Shown here piece after piece: positions 22,985 to 31,844 of a DNA stretch of 64,000 bases. The notes below the pieces were generated by a model, which worked only from the letters and a program-made list of their open reading frames with translations, had not been told where the DNA came from and searched no databases. Position numbers and translations under genes: made by a program. The DNA is from Burkholderia ambifaria AMMD. Lineage in GTDB: Bacteria > Pseudomonadota > Gammaproteobacteria > Burkholderiales > Burkholderiaceae. Location of the stretch: positions 2,666,001-2,730,000 of the forward strand of contig NC_008390.1 in assembly GCF_000203915.1 (NCBI RefSeq). Reading direction: 5' to 3'. Every line of letters starts with the position of its first letter. The stretch's first letter is position 1.

Positions 22985-24322
22985 TCAGGACTCGACGTCC
23001 TCGAGACTGAAGATTTCGGTCTGGTCGTTGTACGAGAAGATCTCGCCGTAACGGCCCCAGTCGATCACCGCGTCGAGCGTTTCCTCGGCCGCGCCGTCCG
23101 ACAGAAAATCCTCCAGCTCCTGCTCGAAGCGCACGCGCGGCGCACGATGGCCCGGGCGCTCGTTCAGCACTTTCTTGATCCGTGCGGCGAGCGGCACGTG
23201 CTTGAGCAGATGATCGGCGAACATCAGCTTGCGCTCCTGCGTGCCGAATTCCGCGAACACGCGCCCCGGCGGCGTCAGGAACACGTCCCCTTCCCGCACG
23301 TCGGCGAAACCGAGGTACTGCAGCACTTCCGCGATCGGGAACAGGTCATCCACTTCCAGATGCAGCGTACGCGCGATTTCCGGCATGTCCGCGCGGCCGT
23401 GGTACGGCGCCATCGCGAGCGTCTCGATCAGGCCGGCCATCAGGTTGGTCGACACCTGCGGCAGCCAGCTGCCGAGCTCCAGCCCCTTTTTCGTCGCCTC
23501 GCCGGTCTGGCGCGCGGTCATCTTCGCGTAGATGTCGTCGACCAGCTTGCGGAAGGCCGGGTCGAGCCGGTTGCGCGGATGCTTGAACGGCACCTTGATC
23601 TCGGCGATCACGCGGCCCGGGTTCGACGACAGCACCAGGATCCGGTCGCACATGAACACCGCTTCCTCGATGTTGTGCGTGACGATCAGCACCGACTTGA
23701 TCGGCATCCGGCCTTGCGTCCAGAGATCCAGCAGGTCGGTACGCAGCGTTTCGGCCGTCAGCACGTCGAGCGCGGAAAACGGCTCGTCCATCAGCAGGAT
23801 CGTCGGGTCGACGACGAGCGCGCGCGCGAAGCCCACGCGCTGGCGCATGCCGCCCGACAACTCGCGCGGATACGCGTTCTCGAAGCCGTCGAGACCGATC
23901 AGGTCGATCGCGGCGAGTGCGCGCTCGCGTCGCTCGCGCGCGCCGACGCCGAGCGCCTCCAGCCCGGCTTCGACGTTCTGCAGCACGGTCAGCCACGGGA
24001 ACAACGCGAAGGTCTGGAACACCATCGCGACGCCTTCGGCCGGGCCGCGCAGCGGCTTGCCGAGATAGGTCACTTCACCGCCGGTCGGCTCGATCAGCCC
24101 GGCGATGATCCGCAGCAGCGTCGACTTGCCCGAGCCCGAACGGCCGAGCAGCCCGACGATCTCGCCTTCGCGCAGCGACAGGTTCGCATCGTCGAGCACG
24201 AGCAACTCACCCTGCGTCTTGTTGAAGCCGCGGCAGACGTGATCGACACGCAGGATTTCCTCGCCGAGGCGCGGCGGCTGGGACGTCTGGACGGGGGCGT
24301 TTACAGCATTCGGATTGTGCAT
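22985..24322 (-). CDS. ABC transporter ATPase (nitrate/sulfonate/taurine type) with extra domain
   Basis: 445 residues. The N-terminal ABC ATPase has Walker A (GLLGRSGSGKST), Q-loop (FQTFALFPW), signature LSGGMRQRVG, Walker B (ILLMDEPFSALD) and H-loop (VTHNIEEA), as in the NrtD/SsuB/TauB group. About 170 further residues follow (LELGSWLPQVSTNLMAGLIETLA...), matching the AAA-associated domain seen in some of these ATPases. It pairs with the permease gene 22 bases upstream. No periplasmic binding protein gene lies nearby. Confidence 0.9.
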   Translation of the reverse strand: MHNPNAVNAPVQTSQPPRLGEEILRVDHVCRGFNKTQGELLVLDDANLSLREGEIVGLLGRSGSGKSTLLRIIAGLIEPTGGEVTYLGKPLRGPAEGVAMVFQTFALFPWLTVLQNVEAGLEALGVGARERRERALAAIDLIGLDGFENAYPRELSGGMRQRVGFARALVVDPTILLMDEPFSALDVLTAETLRTDLLDLWTQGRMPIKSVLIVTHNIEEAVFMCDRILVLSSNPGRVIAEIKVPFKHPRNRLDPAFRKLVDDIYAKMTARQTGEATKKGLELGSWLPQVSTNLMAGLIETLAMAPYHGRADMPEIARTLHLEVDDLFPIAEVLQYLGFADVREGDVFLTPPGRVFAEFGTQERKLMFADHLLKHVPLAARIKKVLNERPGHRAPRVRFEQELEDFLSDGAAEETLDAVIDWGRYGEIFSYNDQTEIFSLEDVES

Positions 24323-24344
24323 CGCGTTTCGCTCTCAATCGGTC

Positions 24345-26102
24345 TCAGTCGAGCCGCAGCTTCGCTTCGGCGAAGGCATACAGCGGGCGCCACAGCAGGC
24401 GGTTGAACAGGGTAACGAACAGGGACATCACGGCGATGCCCAGGATGATCTTCGGAAAGTCGCCGGCGGCGGTGGTCTGCGCGATATACGCGCCGAGGCC
24501 GTGCGCCTCGATCTTGGTCGTGCCCCACTGCACCGCTTCCGACACGATGCTCGCGTTCCACGCGCCGCCCGACGCGGTGATCGCGCCGGTCACGTAGTAC
24601 GGGAAGATGCCGGGCAGGATCGCCTGGCGCCACCACTGCCAGCCGCGGATCCGGAAGTTCGTCGCCGCTTCGCGATAGTCGTTCGGATAGGACGTCGCGC
24701 CGGCGATCACGTTGAACAGGATATACCACTGCGTACCGAGCACGATCAGCGGCGACAGCCAGATGTCGGGGTTCAGGTGGAAGCGCGCGATCACGATCAC
24801 GAACACCGGGAACAGCAGGTTGGCCGGGAACGCGGCGAGGAACTGCGCGAGCGGCTGCAGTTTCTCCGCGAGCCGCGGACGCAGCCCGATCAGCACGCCG
24901 ATCGGCACCCAGATCACGGACGCGATCGTGATCAGCACGACCACGCGCAGCAGCGTGATGAGCCCGAGCACCAGCACGTGGCCGACGTCGGCCATCGTCA
25001 CGCCGGTCGCGACGAAGCTGACGACGCGCCACACGATATAGGCCGTGCAGATCAGCACGAAGCCCGACCATGCGATATCGACCGTGCGCGACGCCTTCTT
25101 CTCGACTTTCGGCAGCGTGAAGCGCATCGCGCCCGACAGCGGCAGGCGCAGCGGAATCCGCGCGGCCTTCGCGAAGAACCAGCCGGCCGGCACCAGCAGC
25201 TGATGGATCAGGCGCGTGCGGCGCACGAGGTCGAGCAGCCACGATTGCGGCGCATCGCCCGACGCGGTGTTCTCCATCCGGAACTTGTCGGCCCACGCGA
25301 TCAGCGGGCGGAACAGGAACTGGTCGTACGCGAGGATCACGACCGTCATCGTGAGGATGACCCAGCCGATCGCGCCGAAGTTCTTGTCCGAGATCGCCTG
25401 CGCGAGATACGCGCCGATCCCCGGCAGCGTGATCGTCTGGTTGCCGACGGTAATGGCCTCCGATGCGACGACGAAGAACCAGCCGCCCGACATCGACATC
25501 ATCATGTTCCAGATCAGCCCGGGCATCGAGAACGGCACCTCGAGCTTCCAGAAGCGCTGCCACGACGTCAGGTGGAAGCCGCGCGACACTTCGTCGAGAT
25601 CGCGCGGGACCGTGCGCAGCGACTGGTAGAAGCTGAACGTCATGTTCCACGCCTGGCTCGTGAAGATCGCGAAGATCGCCGCGAGCTCCGCGCCGAGCAC
25701 GCGGCTCGGGAACAGCGCGAGGAAGAACGTGACCGTAAACGAGATGAAGCCGAGCACCGGCACCGACTGCAGGATGTCGAGGATCGGGATCAGCACCATC
25801 CCCGCGCGGCGGCTTTTCGCGGCGAGCGTGCCGTAGATCAGCGTGAACGCGAGCGACGCGACCATCGCGGCAAGCATCCGCAGCGTCGTGCGCAACGCGT
25901 ATTCGGGCAGGTTCGACGGATCGAGCGAGATCTTCTGGGTCTGAAGGGTCCCGATCGGCGCCATCGTTTCATGAAAGCCGACGACCGCCATCGCGATCAG
26001 GCAGATGATCAGCGGGAATGCGATGAAGTCCCACCGGTTCGGCAGAACGCGCCACGCGGACGCGTTGGCGGTCCGGTTCGGATTGAAGAATCCGACGTCC
26101 AT
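24345..26102 (-). CDS. ABC transporter permease, two permease domains fused
   Basis: 585 residues and about 12 membrane segments. Two copies of the binding-protein-dependent permease domain lie in one chain. The first has the EAA loop around LDEVSRGFHLTSWQRFWKLEVPFSMPGL; the second has YREAATNFRIRGWQWWRQAILPGIFPYY. A fused permease can serve both halves of the importer, so no second gene is needed. With the adjoining ATPase it forms an inner-membrane importer of the nitrate/sulfonate/taurine family; the substrate cannot be told. A 17-codon reading frame just upstream overlaps its start by TGATG. Confidence 0.9.
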   Translation of the reverse strand: MDVGFFNPNRTANASAWRVLPNRWDFIAFPLIICLIAMAVVGFHETMAPIGTLQTQKISLDPSNLPEYALRTTLRMLAAMVASLAFTLIYGTLAAKSRRAGMVLIPILDILQSVPVLGFISFTVTFFLALFPSRVLGAELAAIFAIFTSQAWNMTFSFYQSLRTVPRDLDEVSRGFHLTSWQRFWKLEVPFSMPGLIWNMMMSMSGGWFFVVASEAITVGNQTITLPGIGAYLAQAISDKNFGAIGWVILTMTVVILAYDQFLFRPLIAWADKFRMENTASGDAPQSWLLDLVRRTRLIHQLLVPAGWFFAKAARIPLRLPLSGAMRFTLPKVEKKASRTVDIAWSGFVLICTAYIVWRVVSFVATGVTMADVGHVLVLGLITLLRVVVLITIASVIWVPIGVLIGLRPRLAEKLQPLAQFLAAFPANLLFPVFVIVIARFHLNPDIWLSPLIVLGTQWYILFNVIAGATSYPNDYREAATNFRIRGWQWWRQAILPGIFPYYVTGAITASGGAWNASIVSEAVQWGTTKIEAHGLGAYIAQTTAAGDFPKIILGIAVMSLFVTLFNRLLWRPLYAFAEAKLRLD

Positions 26103-26155
26103 CAGGCGCCCTCCCCGGTAAGGCCGAACGAAGCCGGCAGACGATGTTGATTCAT
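26102..26155 (-). CDS. Possible 17-codon leader ORF of the permease
   Basis: From ATG at 26155 the frame reads MNQHRLPASFGLTGEGA and stops in a TGATG overlap with the permease start. Its 3' part contains GGGGAGGG, which would also be the permease ribosome site. No ribosome site precedes the short frame itself, so it may be chance. Confidence 0.25.
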   Translation of the reverse strand: MNQHRLPASFGLTGEGA

Positions 26156-26602
26156 GGCAAAGCGCACGGGCGCGGTAATTCGACGCGGTAATTCGATGGA
26201 TTCACGATCTCACGCCGGCGCGACGCGCCGTGCGTGCAAGCTGCGCCCCGGCGCGGCAAGCGGCCGCGACGGCACGACACTACACCAACCTGTATTTCAG
26301 GTACAACCGTCCGGGGCCAGTGTGGCGCCGCGCGACGCGTGGGCGGTGCGTGGATCGTGCCCGGCGCGCGGGCGGACGGCGGGCGCGCGGGGCGGTGCAG
26401 CCCGGCCGCAGTCGTGCGGCCGGCGTGCAGGCCCCGAATTATGCCGTGATCCGGGCCGGCCGGGAACCCGCCAGCCACACACGGGCGCAAACCATGCCGG
26501 ACGTCATCGGACGATCGCGGCGAAGCAGGTATGATCGGGGCTAGCCCCCGGGGTGTGCCGACCCGCGGCCCCGGGGATTGACCGACCAGCTGGAGGAAGG
26601 GA
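26156..26602. other. Gene-less stretch with a 13-bp tandem repeat
   Basis: About 450 bases upstream of the ABC operon and of the gene at 26603. CGCGGTAATTCGA occurs twice in perfect tandem at 26171-26183 and 26184-26196, just upstream of the permease. The rest is very G+C rich, with no gene that I can support. Confidence 0.5.
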
Positions 26603-26869
26603 ATGGCAGGAAATTTGGTGATCGTCTGCCGCGATCAGGACGCCGAGGCGTTCTACGAGCTGATGCAGGAATACGGGTCGTTCCAGACCCGGCTGTCGTC
26701 GACGGCGTGGTACCTGAACATGAACGTCGTGCCCGAATCACTGCAGGAGGAAATCCTGGAGCGCCTCGGCCGCTATACGACCGTCTATATCTTCGAGGCC
26801 ACGAGCGTGACCTACAACACCATCGACAGCAACGCCGCCGAGACGCTCGGCTCGCTGTTCGGCGAATGA
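26603..26869 (+). CDS. Small conserved protein, ferredoxin-like (Cas2-like) layout
   Basis: 88 residues after a clear AGGAAGGG ribosome site. The order LVIVCRDQDAEAFYELMQEYG, SFQTRLSSTAWYLNMNV, PESLQEEILERLGRY and TVYIFEA follows strand-helix-strand-helix-strand, and RLSSTAWYL resembles the LDSTW of the Cas2-like protein at 1728-2006. This suggests a small SinR/Cas2-like fold, but without the first-strand Asp, so nuclease activity is not implied. Codon use is that of the backbone. Function unknown. Confidence 0.7.
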   Translation: MAGNLVIVCRDQDAEAFYELMQEYGSFQTRLSSTAWYLNMNVVPESLQEEILERLGRYTTVYIFEATSVTYNTIDSNAAETLGSLFGE

Positions 26870-26903
26870 TGCCGCGCGGCGCCTGCCCGGCAGGCGCCGC
26901 TTC

Positions 26904-28220
26904 TCACGCAGCCTGTGCGTGAAGTTCGTCCTTCGGCACCGCGTCGAACGGGAACGTCATCGCCACGCGCAGGCCGCCCTCGGGACGGTTGCCGATCTCG
27001 CACGTCCCGCCCTGCCTCAGCACGAGCCGCTCGACGATCGCGAGCCCCAGCCCGCTGTGACCGTTCCCGCCGCGCGCGGGGTCGAGCCGCACGAACGGCC
27101 GCGTCGCGGCCGCCAGGTCGCGCGGCGCAATCCCGCCGCCGCTGTCACTGACCGACAGTACATACCCCGTCGGCGTGCGCGCCGTCTCGACCAGCACGGG
27201 CGGCGCACCGTACGCATGTGCATTGTCCAGCAGGTTCGACAGGATCCGGTCGAGCGTCGCGGTCGGCAGGCGGAAGCCCGCGTCGGCCGTGAGACGCGTC
27301 TGGACCGGCGGCGCGTTCGGCGCGACCGCACGATAGCTGCGCGCGATCCGCTCGCAGGTCTGGTCGACCGGCACGGGCTCGCTGCGGTCCGCCCCGCCGT
27401 GCGCGAACGCGAGGAACTGGTCGACGATGTGCGACATCGAGTCGACGTCGCGCACGACGCCGTCGCGCAGCCGCGCGTCGTCCATCATTTCGGCACGCAG
27501 GCGCATCCGCGCGAGCGGCGTGCGCAGGTCGTGCGCGACGCCGGCCAGCATCACCGCGCGGTCGCTGTCGGCCTGCGACACCTGTTCCACCATCTGGTTG
27601 AAGCCGCGCGTGAGCTGGCGCAGCTCGCGCGGGCCGCGCTCGCGCAGCGGCGGCACCGGCTGGCCGCGGCCGAAGCGCGCGACCGCGCGCGCCAGCGAGC
27701 GCAGCGGCTGCTGCAGCTGCCAGGCCGCGAACAGCGCGGCGATCACGCCGGCCGAGAAGATCGTGCCGAGCCACAGCAGCATCCGGTCGAGCGAGCGCGG
27801 CGGCCGCAGCGGCTGCACCGGCACCACGATCCAGTTAGGGTCGGTCGGCTCCTTGACCCACAGCACCGGCGGATGACCGGGCGCGCCGACCTCGACCTGG
27901 GTGCCGTGCGGCATCCGCTCGCTCACGTCGTCGCGAAAGCGCTTGAGCGGCGCCGGCAGGTTCGTGTCGGCCACCTTCGGCACGTCGGGACTGTCCGGCG
28001 CCACGAGCCGCACGCGCGACGGCAGCGGCTGATCGGGCGTGCGCTCGACGTGCTGGCGCACCGCGTCGACGAGGAACGCGGCCTCCTCGACCGCGTAGCG
28101 CGTCTGCATCTGGTTGCGCTCGATGCGCATCGCGAAGAACCACGCGAAGTGCGACAGGAGCAGCACGCCGATGACCAGCAGCGCGAGCCGCCCGAACAGT
28201 GAATCAATGGGCTTGCGCAT
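26904..28220 (-). CDS. Sensor histidine kinase (EnvZ-like)
   Basis: 438 residues. Two membrane segments (about residues 10-30 and 150-170) bracket a periplasmic domain. A HAMP region follows (LARAVARFGRGQPVPPLRERGPRELRQL), then the dimerisation helix with the phospho-His in GVAHDLRTPLARMRLR, the N-box (LSNLLDNAHAYG), the G1 box (VSDSGGGI) and the G2 box (GHSGLGLAIVERL). The start at 28220 overlaps the response regulator by 17 bases, so they are co-translated. It probably senses envelope conditions; its likely target is the divergent Spy-like gene. Confidence 0.93.
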   Translation of the reverse strand: MRKPIDSLFGRLALLVIGVLLLSHFAWFFAMRIERNQMQTRYAVEEAAFLVDAVRQHVERTPDQPLPSRVRLVAPDSPDVPKVADTNLPAPLKRFRDDVSERMPHGTQVEVGAPGHPPVLWVKEPTDPNWIVVPVQPLRPPRSLDRMLLWLGTIFSAGVIAALFAAWQLQQPLRSLARAVARFGRGQPVPPLRERGPRELRQLTRGFNQMVEQVSQADSDRAVMLAGVAHDLRTPLARMRLRAEMMDDARLRDGVVRDVDSMSHIVDQFLAFAHGGADRSEPVPVDQTCERIARSYRAVAPNAPPVQTRLTADAGFRLPTATLDRILSNLLDNAHAYGAPPVLVETARTPTGYVLSVSDSGGGIAPRDLAAATRPFVRLDPARGGNGHSGLGLAIVERLVLRQGGTCEIGNRPEGGLRVAMTFPFDAVPKDELHAQAA

Positions 28221-28929
28221 GGGCCTCGCCGTCGGGCACGAACACGTAGCCGCGCCCGCGGACCGTCTGGATGAAGCGCGGCGCGGACGGATCCGTTTCC
28301 AGGATGCGGCGCAGGCGCCATACCTGGACGTCGATGCCACGGTCGGTGCCGTCGTACTCGGGCCCGTGCAGCAGCTCGAGCAGCCGCTCGCGCGTGAGCG
28401 TGCGCAGCGCATGGTTCACGAAGATCTTCAGCAGCGCGAATTCGCTGCTCGACAGCGTCGCCGGCTTGCCGTCGACCGACAGCGTGCGCGCCTGGAAGTC
28501 GAGCACGAAGCGGCCGAACGCGAACGGCTCGCGCTGCTCGGGCGCCGCGGCCGACGGCGTCGCGCGGCGGCGGCGCAGCACGGCCTGCACGCGCGCCAGC
28601 AGCTCGCGCGGGTTGAACGGCTTGCCGAGGTAGTCGTCCGCGCCGAGTTCGAGCCCGACGATGCGGTCGACGTCGTCCGCGCGCGCGGTCAGCATGATCA
28701 CGGGGATGTCGTCGCCGGCCGCGCGCAACTGGCGCAACGCGGTCAGGCCGTCCACGCCCGGCATCATCAAGTCCAGCACGATCAGGTCGGGCCGCTCGCG
28801 CTCGAGGCGCTTCTCGAGCGTCGCCGCGTCGTGCAGCACGGACACTTCCATCCCCTGGCGCACGAGATAGTCGCGCAGCAGGTCTCGGAGTTCTTGGTCG
28901 TCGTCGACGATGAGGATCTGGGTAGTCAT
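28204..28929 (-). CDS. OmpR-family response regulator
   Basis: 241 residues. A receiver domain (ILIVDDDQELRDLL, phospho-Asp in IVLDLMMPG, VIMLTARA with the conserved Thr, and ADDYLGKPF with Lys) joins a winged-helix OmpR-type DNA-binding domain (LSSSEFALLKIF...RGIDVQVWRLRRILE...IQTVRGRGYVF). It is controlled by the coupled kinase. A large inverted repeat plus direct GGGTTAC repeats lie between it and the divergent Spy-like gene and are its likely binding sites. Confidence 0.95.
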   Translation of the reverse strand: MTTQILIVDDDQELRDLLRDYLVRQGMEVSVLHDAATLEKRLERERPDLIVLDLMMPGVDGLTALRQLRAAGDDIPVIMLTARADDVDRIVGLELGADDYLGKPFNPRELLARVQAVLRRRRATPSAAAPEQREPFAFGRFVLDFQARTLSVDGKPATLSSSEFALLKIFVNHALRTLTRERLLELLHGPEYDGTDRGIDVQVWRLRRILETDPSAPRFIQTVRGRGYVFVPDGEAHAQAH

Positions 28930-28984
28930 GGCTTGAAGTTTACCGCGCGAGTGCGGCATCGAAGAACGAAACAAAGGGACGAAA

Positions 28985-29034
28985 GGGTTACTGCGGGTTA
29001 CGGCGCAAGGGAACTGTAATGCGCCGTAACCCGC
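28985..29034. promoter_or_regulatory. Probable response-regulator binding region
   Basis: GGGTTAC occurs twice in direct repeat with a 10-base pitch (28985 and 28995), which suits tandem OmpR-type binding. A perfect 15-base inverted repeat, GCGGGTTACGGCGCA (28993-29007) and TGCGCCGTAACCCGC (29020-29034), overlaps it with a 12-base loop. It lies between the divergent regulator and Spy-like genes. Confidence 0.6.
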
Positions 29035-29151
29035 CGGCCACCCCGCGTAACACCGGCCGGGACCCGCGCCGCTAACCTGCGTCTTACCGGATGCGGACAC
29101 GAATCACCGCGCACCGCATCGCCGGACCCTTTGATACAAGGAGTTTCTGAA

Positions 29152-29703
29152 ATGTATAAGAAGACTTCCCGCGTGGCCATCGCGGCCGCCACCGTGCTCG
29201 CTCTCGCATTCGGCACCGCGCATGCGGCTCAACCCAACGACATGCCGCCGCCTGGCGGCCCCGGCATGCACCAGATGCACGGCGGCCATGACGGCGGCCC
29301 GTTCGGCGTGATCATGAAGCTGCACGACCAGCTGAAGCTCAATGCGTCGCAGGAACAGCAGTGGCAGACGGCCGTCAACACGATGAAGCAGAACCATGAA
29401 GCGATGCGCAAGAGCCACGAGCAGATGCGCGAGCAATTCAAGGCGCAGCAGAACCAGCCGATCCTCGACCTGAATGCGATGCACGCCGCCCGCCAGCAGG
29501 CTGAGCAGCAGAATGCGCAACTGCGCGAGCAGAGCTCGGCCGCGTGGCTCGCGTTCTACAACGGGCTGAACGACCAGCAGAAGACCACGGTCAGCACGGC
29601 GCTCAAGCAGCAGTTCGCGCGGATGGAGCAGCGCCACGAGACGATGAAGGAACGCTGGCAGCAGCACCGCGCGGCCAAGGGCGCGTCGGCGCCGGCGCAG
29701 TAA
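29152..29703 (+). CDS. Spy/CpxP-like periplasmic protein
   Basis: 183 residues after AAGGAG. The signal peptide (MYKKTSRVAIAAATVLALAFGTAHAA) precedes a Met/Pro/Gly/His-rich segment (MPPPGGPGMHQMHGGHDGG) that could bind metal. Long charged helices follow (LKLNASQEQQWQTAVNTMKQ, then QNAQLREQSSAAWLAFYNGLNDQQKTTV), as in Spy/CpxP, which are ATP-independent chaperones and stress sensors. The LTxxQ motif of that family appears only in altered form (LNASQ and LNDQQ). It is divergent from the two-component operon and is its probable target. Confidence 0.85.
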   Translation: MYKKTSRVAIAAATVLALAFGTAHAAQPNDMPPPGGPGMHQMHGGHDGGPFGVIMKLHDQLKLNASQEQQWQTAVNTMKQNHEAMRKSHEQMREQFKAQQNQPILDLNAMHAARQQAEQQNAQLREQSSAAWLAFYNGLNDQQKTTVSTALKQQFARMEQRHETMKERWQQHRAAKGASAPAQ

Positions 29704-29773
29704 GCCGGCAGGCCGCCTCCCGGGCGGCACCGCGGGGGACGCGGGCGCTCAGCGCCCCGTCCCCCGTTTCATT

Positions 29774-30475
29774 TCAGGCGACGTCGAACAGCAGCACCTC
29801 GGCCGCCCGGCCGCGGGCGAACGCGACCGTGTCCACGCCGGCGATCCGCGCGCCGTCGCCCTCGGCCAGCGTGTGGCCGTTGACCTCCACGTCGCCGCGC
29901 GCCACGTGCACGTAGGTGCTGCGCCCGGCCGGCACGCCGAAAGCCGTCTCCTCGTCGCCGTCGATCAGCCCCGCGAAAATCCGCGCGTCCGCACGTACCG
30001 ACAATGCGCCGTCGTCGTCGCCGTCGGGCGACGCGACGAGCCGCAGCCGGCCGCGCTTCTCGTCGTCGGCAAAGCGCCGCTGCGCATAGCCGGGCCGTCC
30101 GCCCCGCTCGGCCGGCTGCAGCCAGATCTGCAGCAGATGCAGCGGCCGGTCGCACCATGCGTTGGTTTCGCTATGCATGAGCCCCGTGCCGGCGCTCATT
30201 CGCTGGATGCCGCCGGCCCGCACGATCGCGCCGTTGCCGAGGCTGTCGCGATGCGCGAGCGCGCCGTCCAGCACGTAGGTGACGATCTCGAGGTCACGGC
30301 GCGGCTGCATTCCGAAGCCGCGCGTGGGGGCGATCCGGTCCTCGCTCAGCAAGCGCAGCGCGCCGAACGGCGGATGCGTGGCCCCGGCGTGGCCGGCGAG
30401 CGGGAAGCTGCTGCTCGATTCGAGCCAGCCTTGACGCGTGTGGCAACGGTCGGCGGCGCGGCGGATCTGGAACAT
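29774..30475 (-). CDS. Pirin-family protein
   Basis: 233 residues, a bicupin of the pirin/YhhW type. FGALRLLSEDRIAPTRGFGMQPRRDLEIVTYVLDGALAHRDSLGN is the N-terminal cupin; QRMSAGTGLMHSETNAW supplies the conserved metal-site residues. The C-terminal cupin is the shorter half (STYVHVARGDVEVNGHTLAEGDG). In the first cupin His is replaced by Gln/Arg (GMQPRRDLE), whereas many pirins have HPH..E, so metal binding may be altered. Some relatives act as quercetin dioxygenases. Function uncertain. Confidence 0.85.
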   Translation of the reverse strand: MFQIRRAADRCHTRQGWLESSSSFPLAGHAGATHPPFGALRLLSEDRIAPTRGFGMQPRRDLEIVTYVLDGALAHRDSLGNGAIVRAGGIQRMSAGTGLMHSETNAWCDRPLHLLQIWLQPAERGGRPGYAQRRFADDEKRGRLRLVASPDGDDDGALSVRADARIFAGLIDGDEETAFGVPAGRSTYVHVARGDVEVNGHTLAEGDGARIAGVDTVAFARGRAAEVLLFDVA

Positions 30476-30838
30476 GGGGGTACTCCGGCAGGCGGCGATT
30501 CTTTTGCGGGTTTACCTGTACTGTAGGCGCGCCCCCATCCGGCCACAATCCGCCGCCCGCGCACCGCATCGTTGCGCTCACGAACCCAATGGGCGCAATA
30601 CTCGTTGCAAATACCACGATTGTCGCAACAGCCGATTCGAAGAATCGATCGGTCGCGCCGGATTGCCGTTTTCCGGATATCGCGTTCGGGTAAAATACCG
30701 CCCTTTTGGCGTTCGCCCGTCCGGCGAGCGCCGTTGCCAGCGCGCCGAAACACGAATTTTGGCCGTCTAGAATACGCCGCGGCGCCCGGCCCGACCGGCC
30801 GCGAGCGCCCCCCGGAAGTGAGCGACAAAAGGATGGAA
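30476..30838. other. Gene-less stretch between pirin and ABC operon
   Basis: About 360 bases holding the two divergent promoters. I see a short inverted repeat (CGATTC/GAATCG near 30648) and no convincing gene or strong promoter pair. Confidence 0.5.
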
Positions 30839-31615
30839 ATGAAGAAGGCCGCCCTGTGCGCCGCCCTCGCCCTCGTGGCGGGCAGCGCCTTCGCGAAGGA
30901 GTGGAAGACCGTTCGGATCGGCGTCGATGCCAGCTACCCGCCGTTCGAGTCGACCGCGCCGAGCGGCGAGATCGTCGGTTTCGACGTCGATCTCACCAAG
31001 GAAATCTGCAAGCGGATCAACGTGAAGTGCGTGTGGGTCGCGCAGGATCTCGACGGGATCATCCCCGCGCTGAAGGCGAAGAAGTACGACGTCATCGTGT
31101 CGTCGCTGACCGTCACGGACAAGCGCCGCGAGCAGATCGACTTCTCCGACAAGGTGTACGACGCACCGGCACGCATGATCGCGAAGGCCGGCTCGCCGCT
31201 GCTGCCGACGGTCGCGTCGCTCAAGGGCAAGCACGTCGGCGTCGAGCAGGGCTCGACGCAGGAAACCTACGCGAAGGCGTACTGGGAACCGCAGGGCGTG
31301 ACGGTCATTCCTTACCAGAACCAGGACCAGGTCTATGCCGATCTCGGCTCGGGCCGCCTCGACGCGACGCTGCAGGATGAACTGCAGGCTGACTACGGCT
31401 TCCTGCGCACGCCGCGCGGCAAGGGCTTCGCGTTCGCCGGGCCGGAAGTGAAGGATCCGAAGACGATCGGCGACGGCACCGCGATCGGTCTGCGCAAGGA
31501 AGACACGGACCTGAAGCTCAGGATCAACAAGGCGCTGGCCGACATGCACAAGGACGGCACGTACGACCGGCTGTCGCACAAGTATTTCTCGTTCAGCGTC
31601 TACTCGGCTCGCTGA
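30839..31615 (+). CDS. Periplasmic binding protein for basic amino acids
   Basis: 258 residues. MKKAALCAALALVAGSAFA is the signal peptide, then VRIGVDASYPPFES, GEIVGFDVDLTKEIC, DGIIPALKAKKYDVIVSSLTVTDKRREQIDFSD and VGVEQGSTQETY, the standard pattern of HisJ/ArgT-type (lysine/arginine/ornithine/histidine) binding proteins. ATG at 30839 is favoured by AAAGGA; an ATG two codons earlier is possible. It delivers ligand to the permease pair and ATPase encoded just downstream. Confidence 0.93.
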   Translation: MKKAALCAALALVAGSAFAKEWKTVRIGVDASYPPFESTAPSGEIVGFDVDLTKEICKRINVKCVWVAQDLDGIIPALKAKKYDVIVSSLTVTDKRREQIDFSDKVYDAPARMIAKAGSPLLPTVASLKGKHVGVEQGSTQETYAKAYWEPQGVTVIPYQNQDQVYADLGSGRLDATLQDELQADYGFLRTPRGKGFAFAGPEVKDPKTIGDGTAIGLRKEDTDLKLRINKALADMHKDGTYDRLSHKYFSFSVYSAR

Positions 31616-31844
31616 GCGCCGACAATGACGGGAAGCGGATGCGGGGGCGGCCCCGCGTCCGGCGGTACAGGCAGTCAACCACGCGCCGCCCGCCCCCTTG
31701 CCCGCCGCTCGCGCGACGGGCGGGCCCGGCATCGTTGCCAGGGCGGACGGTCATGATACGCACGGGGCGTTCCGCGCAGCTTGGCGGGCGCGTATTTCGC
31801 GGCGCTCCGCATGCGCCCTCAGGGACCACACCAGGGACCACTCT

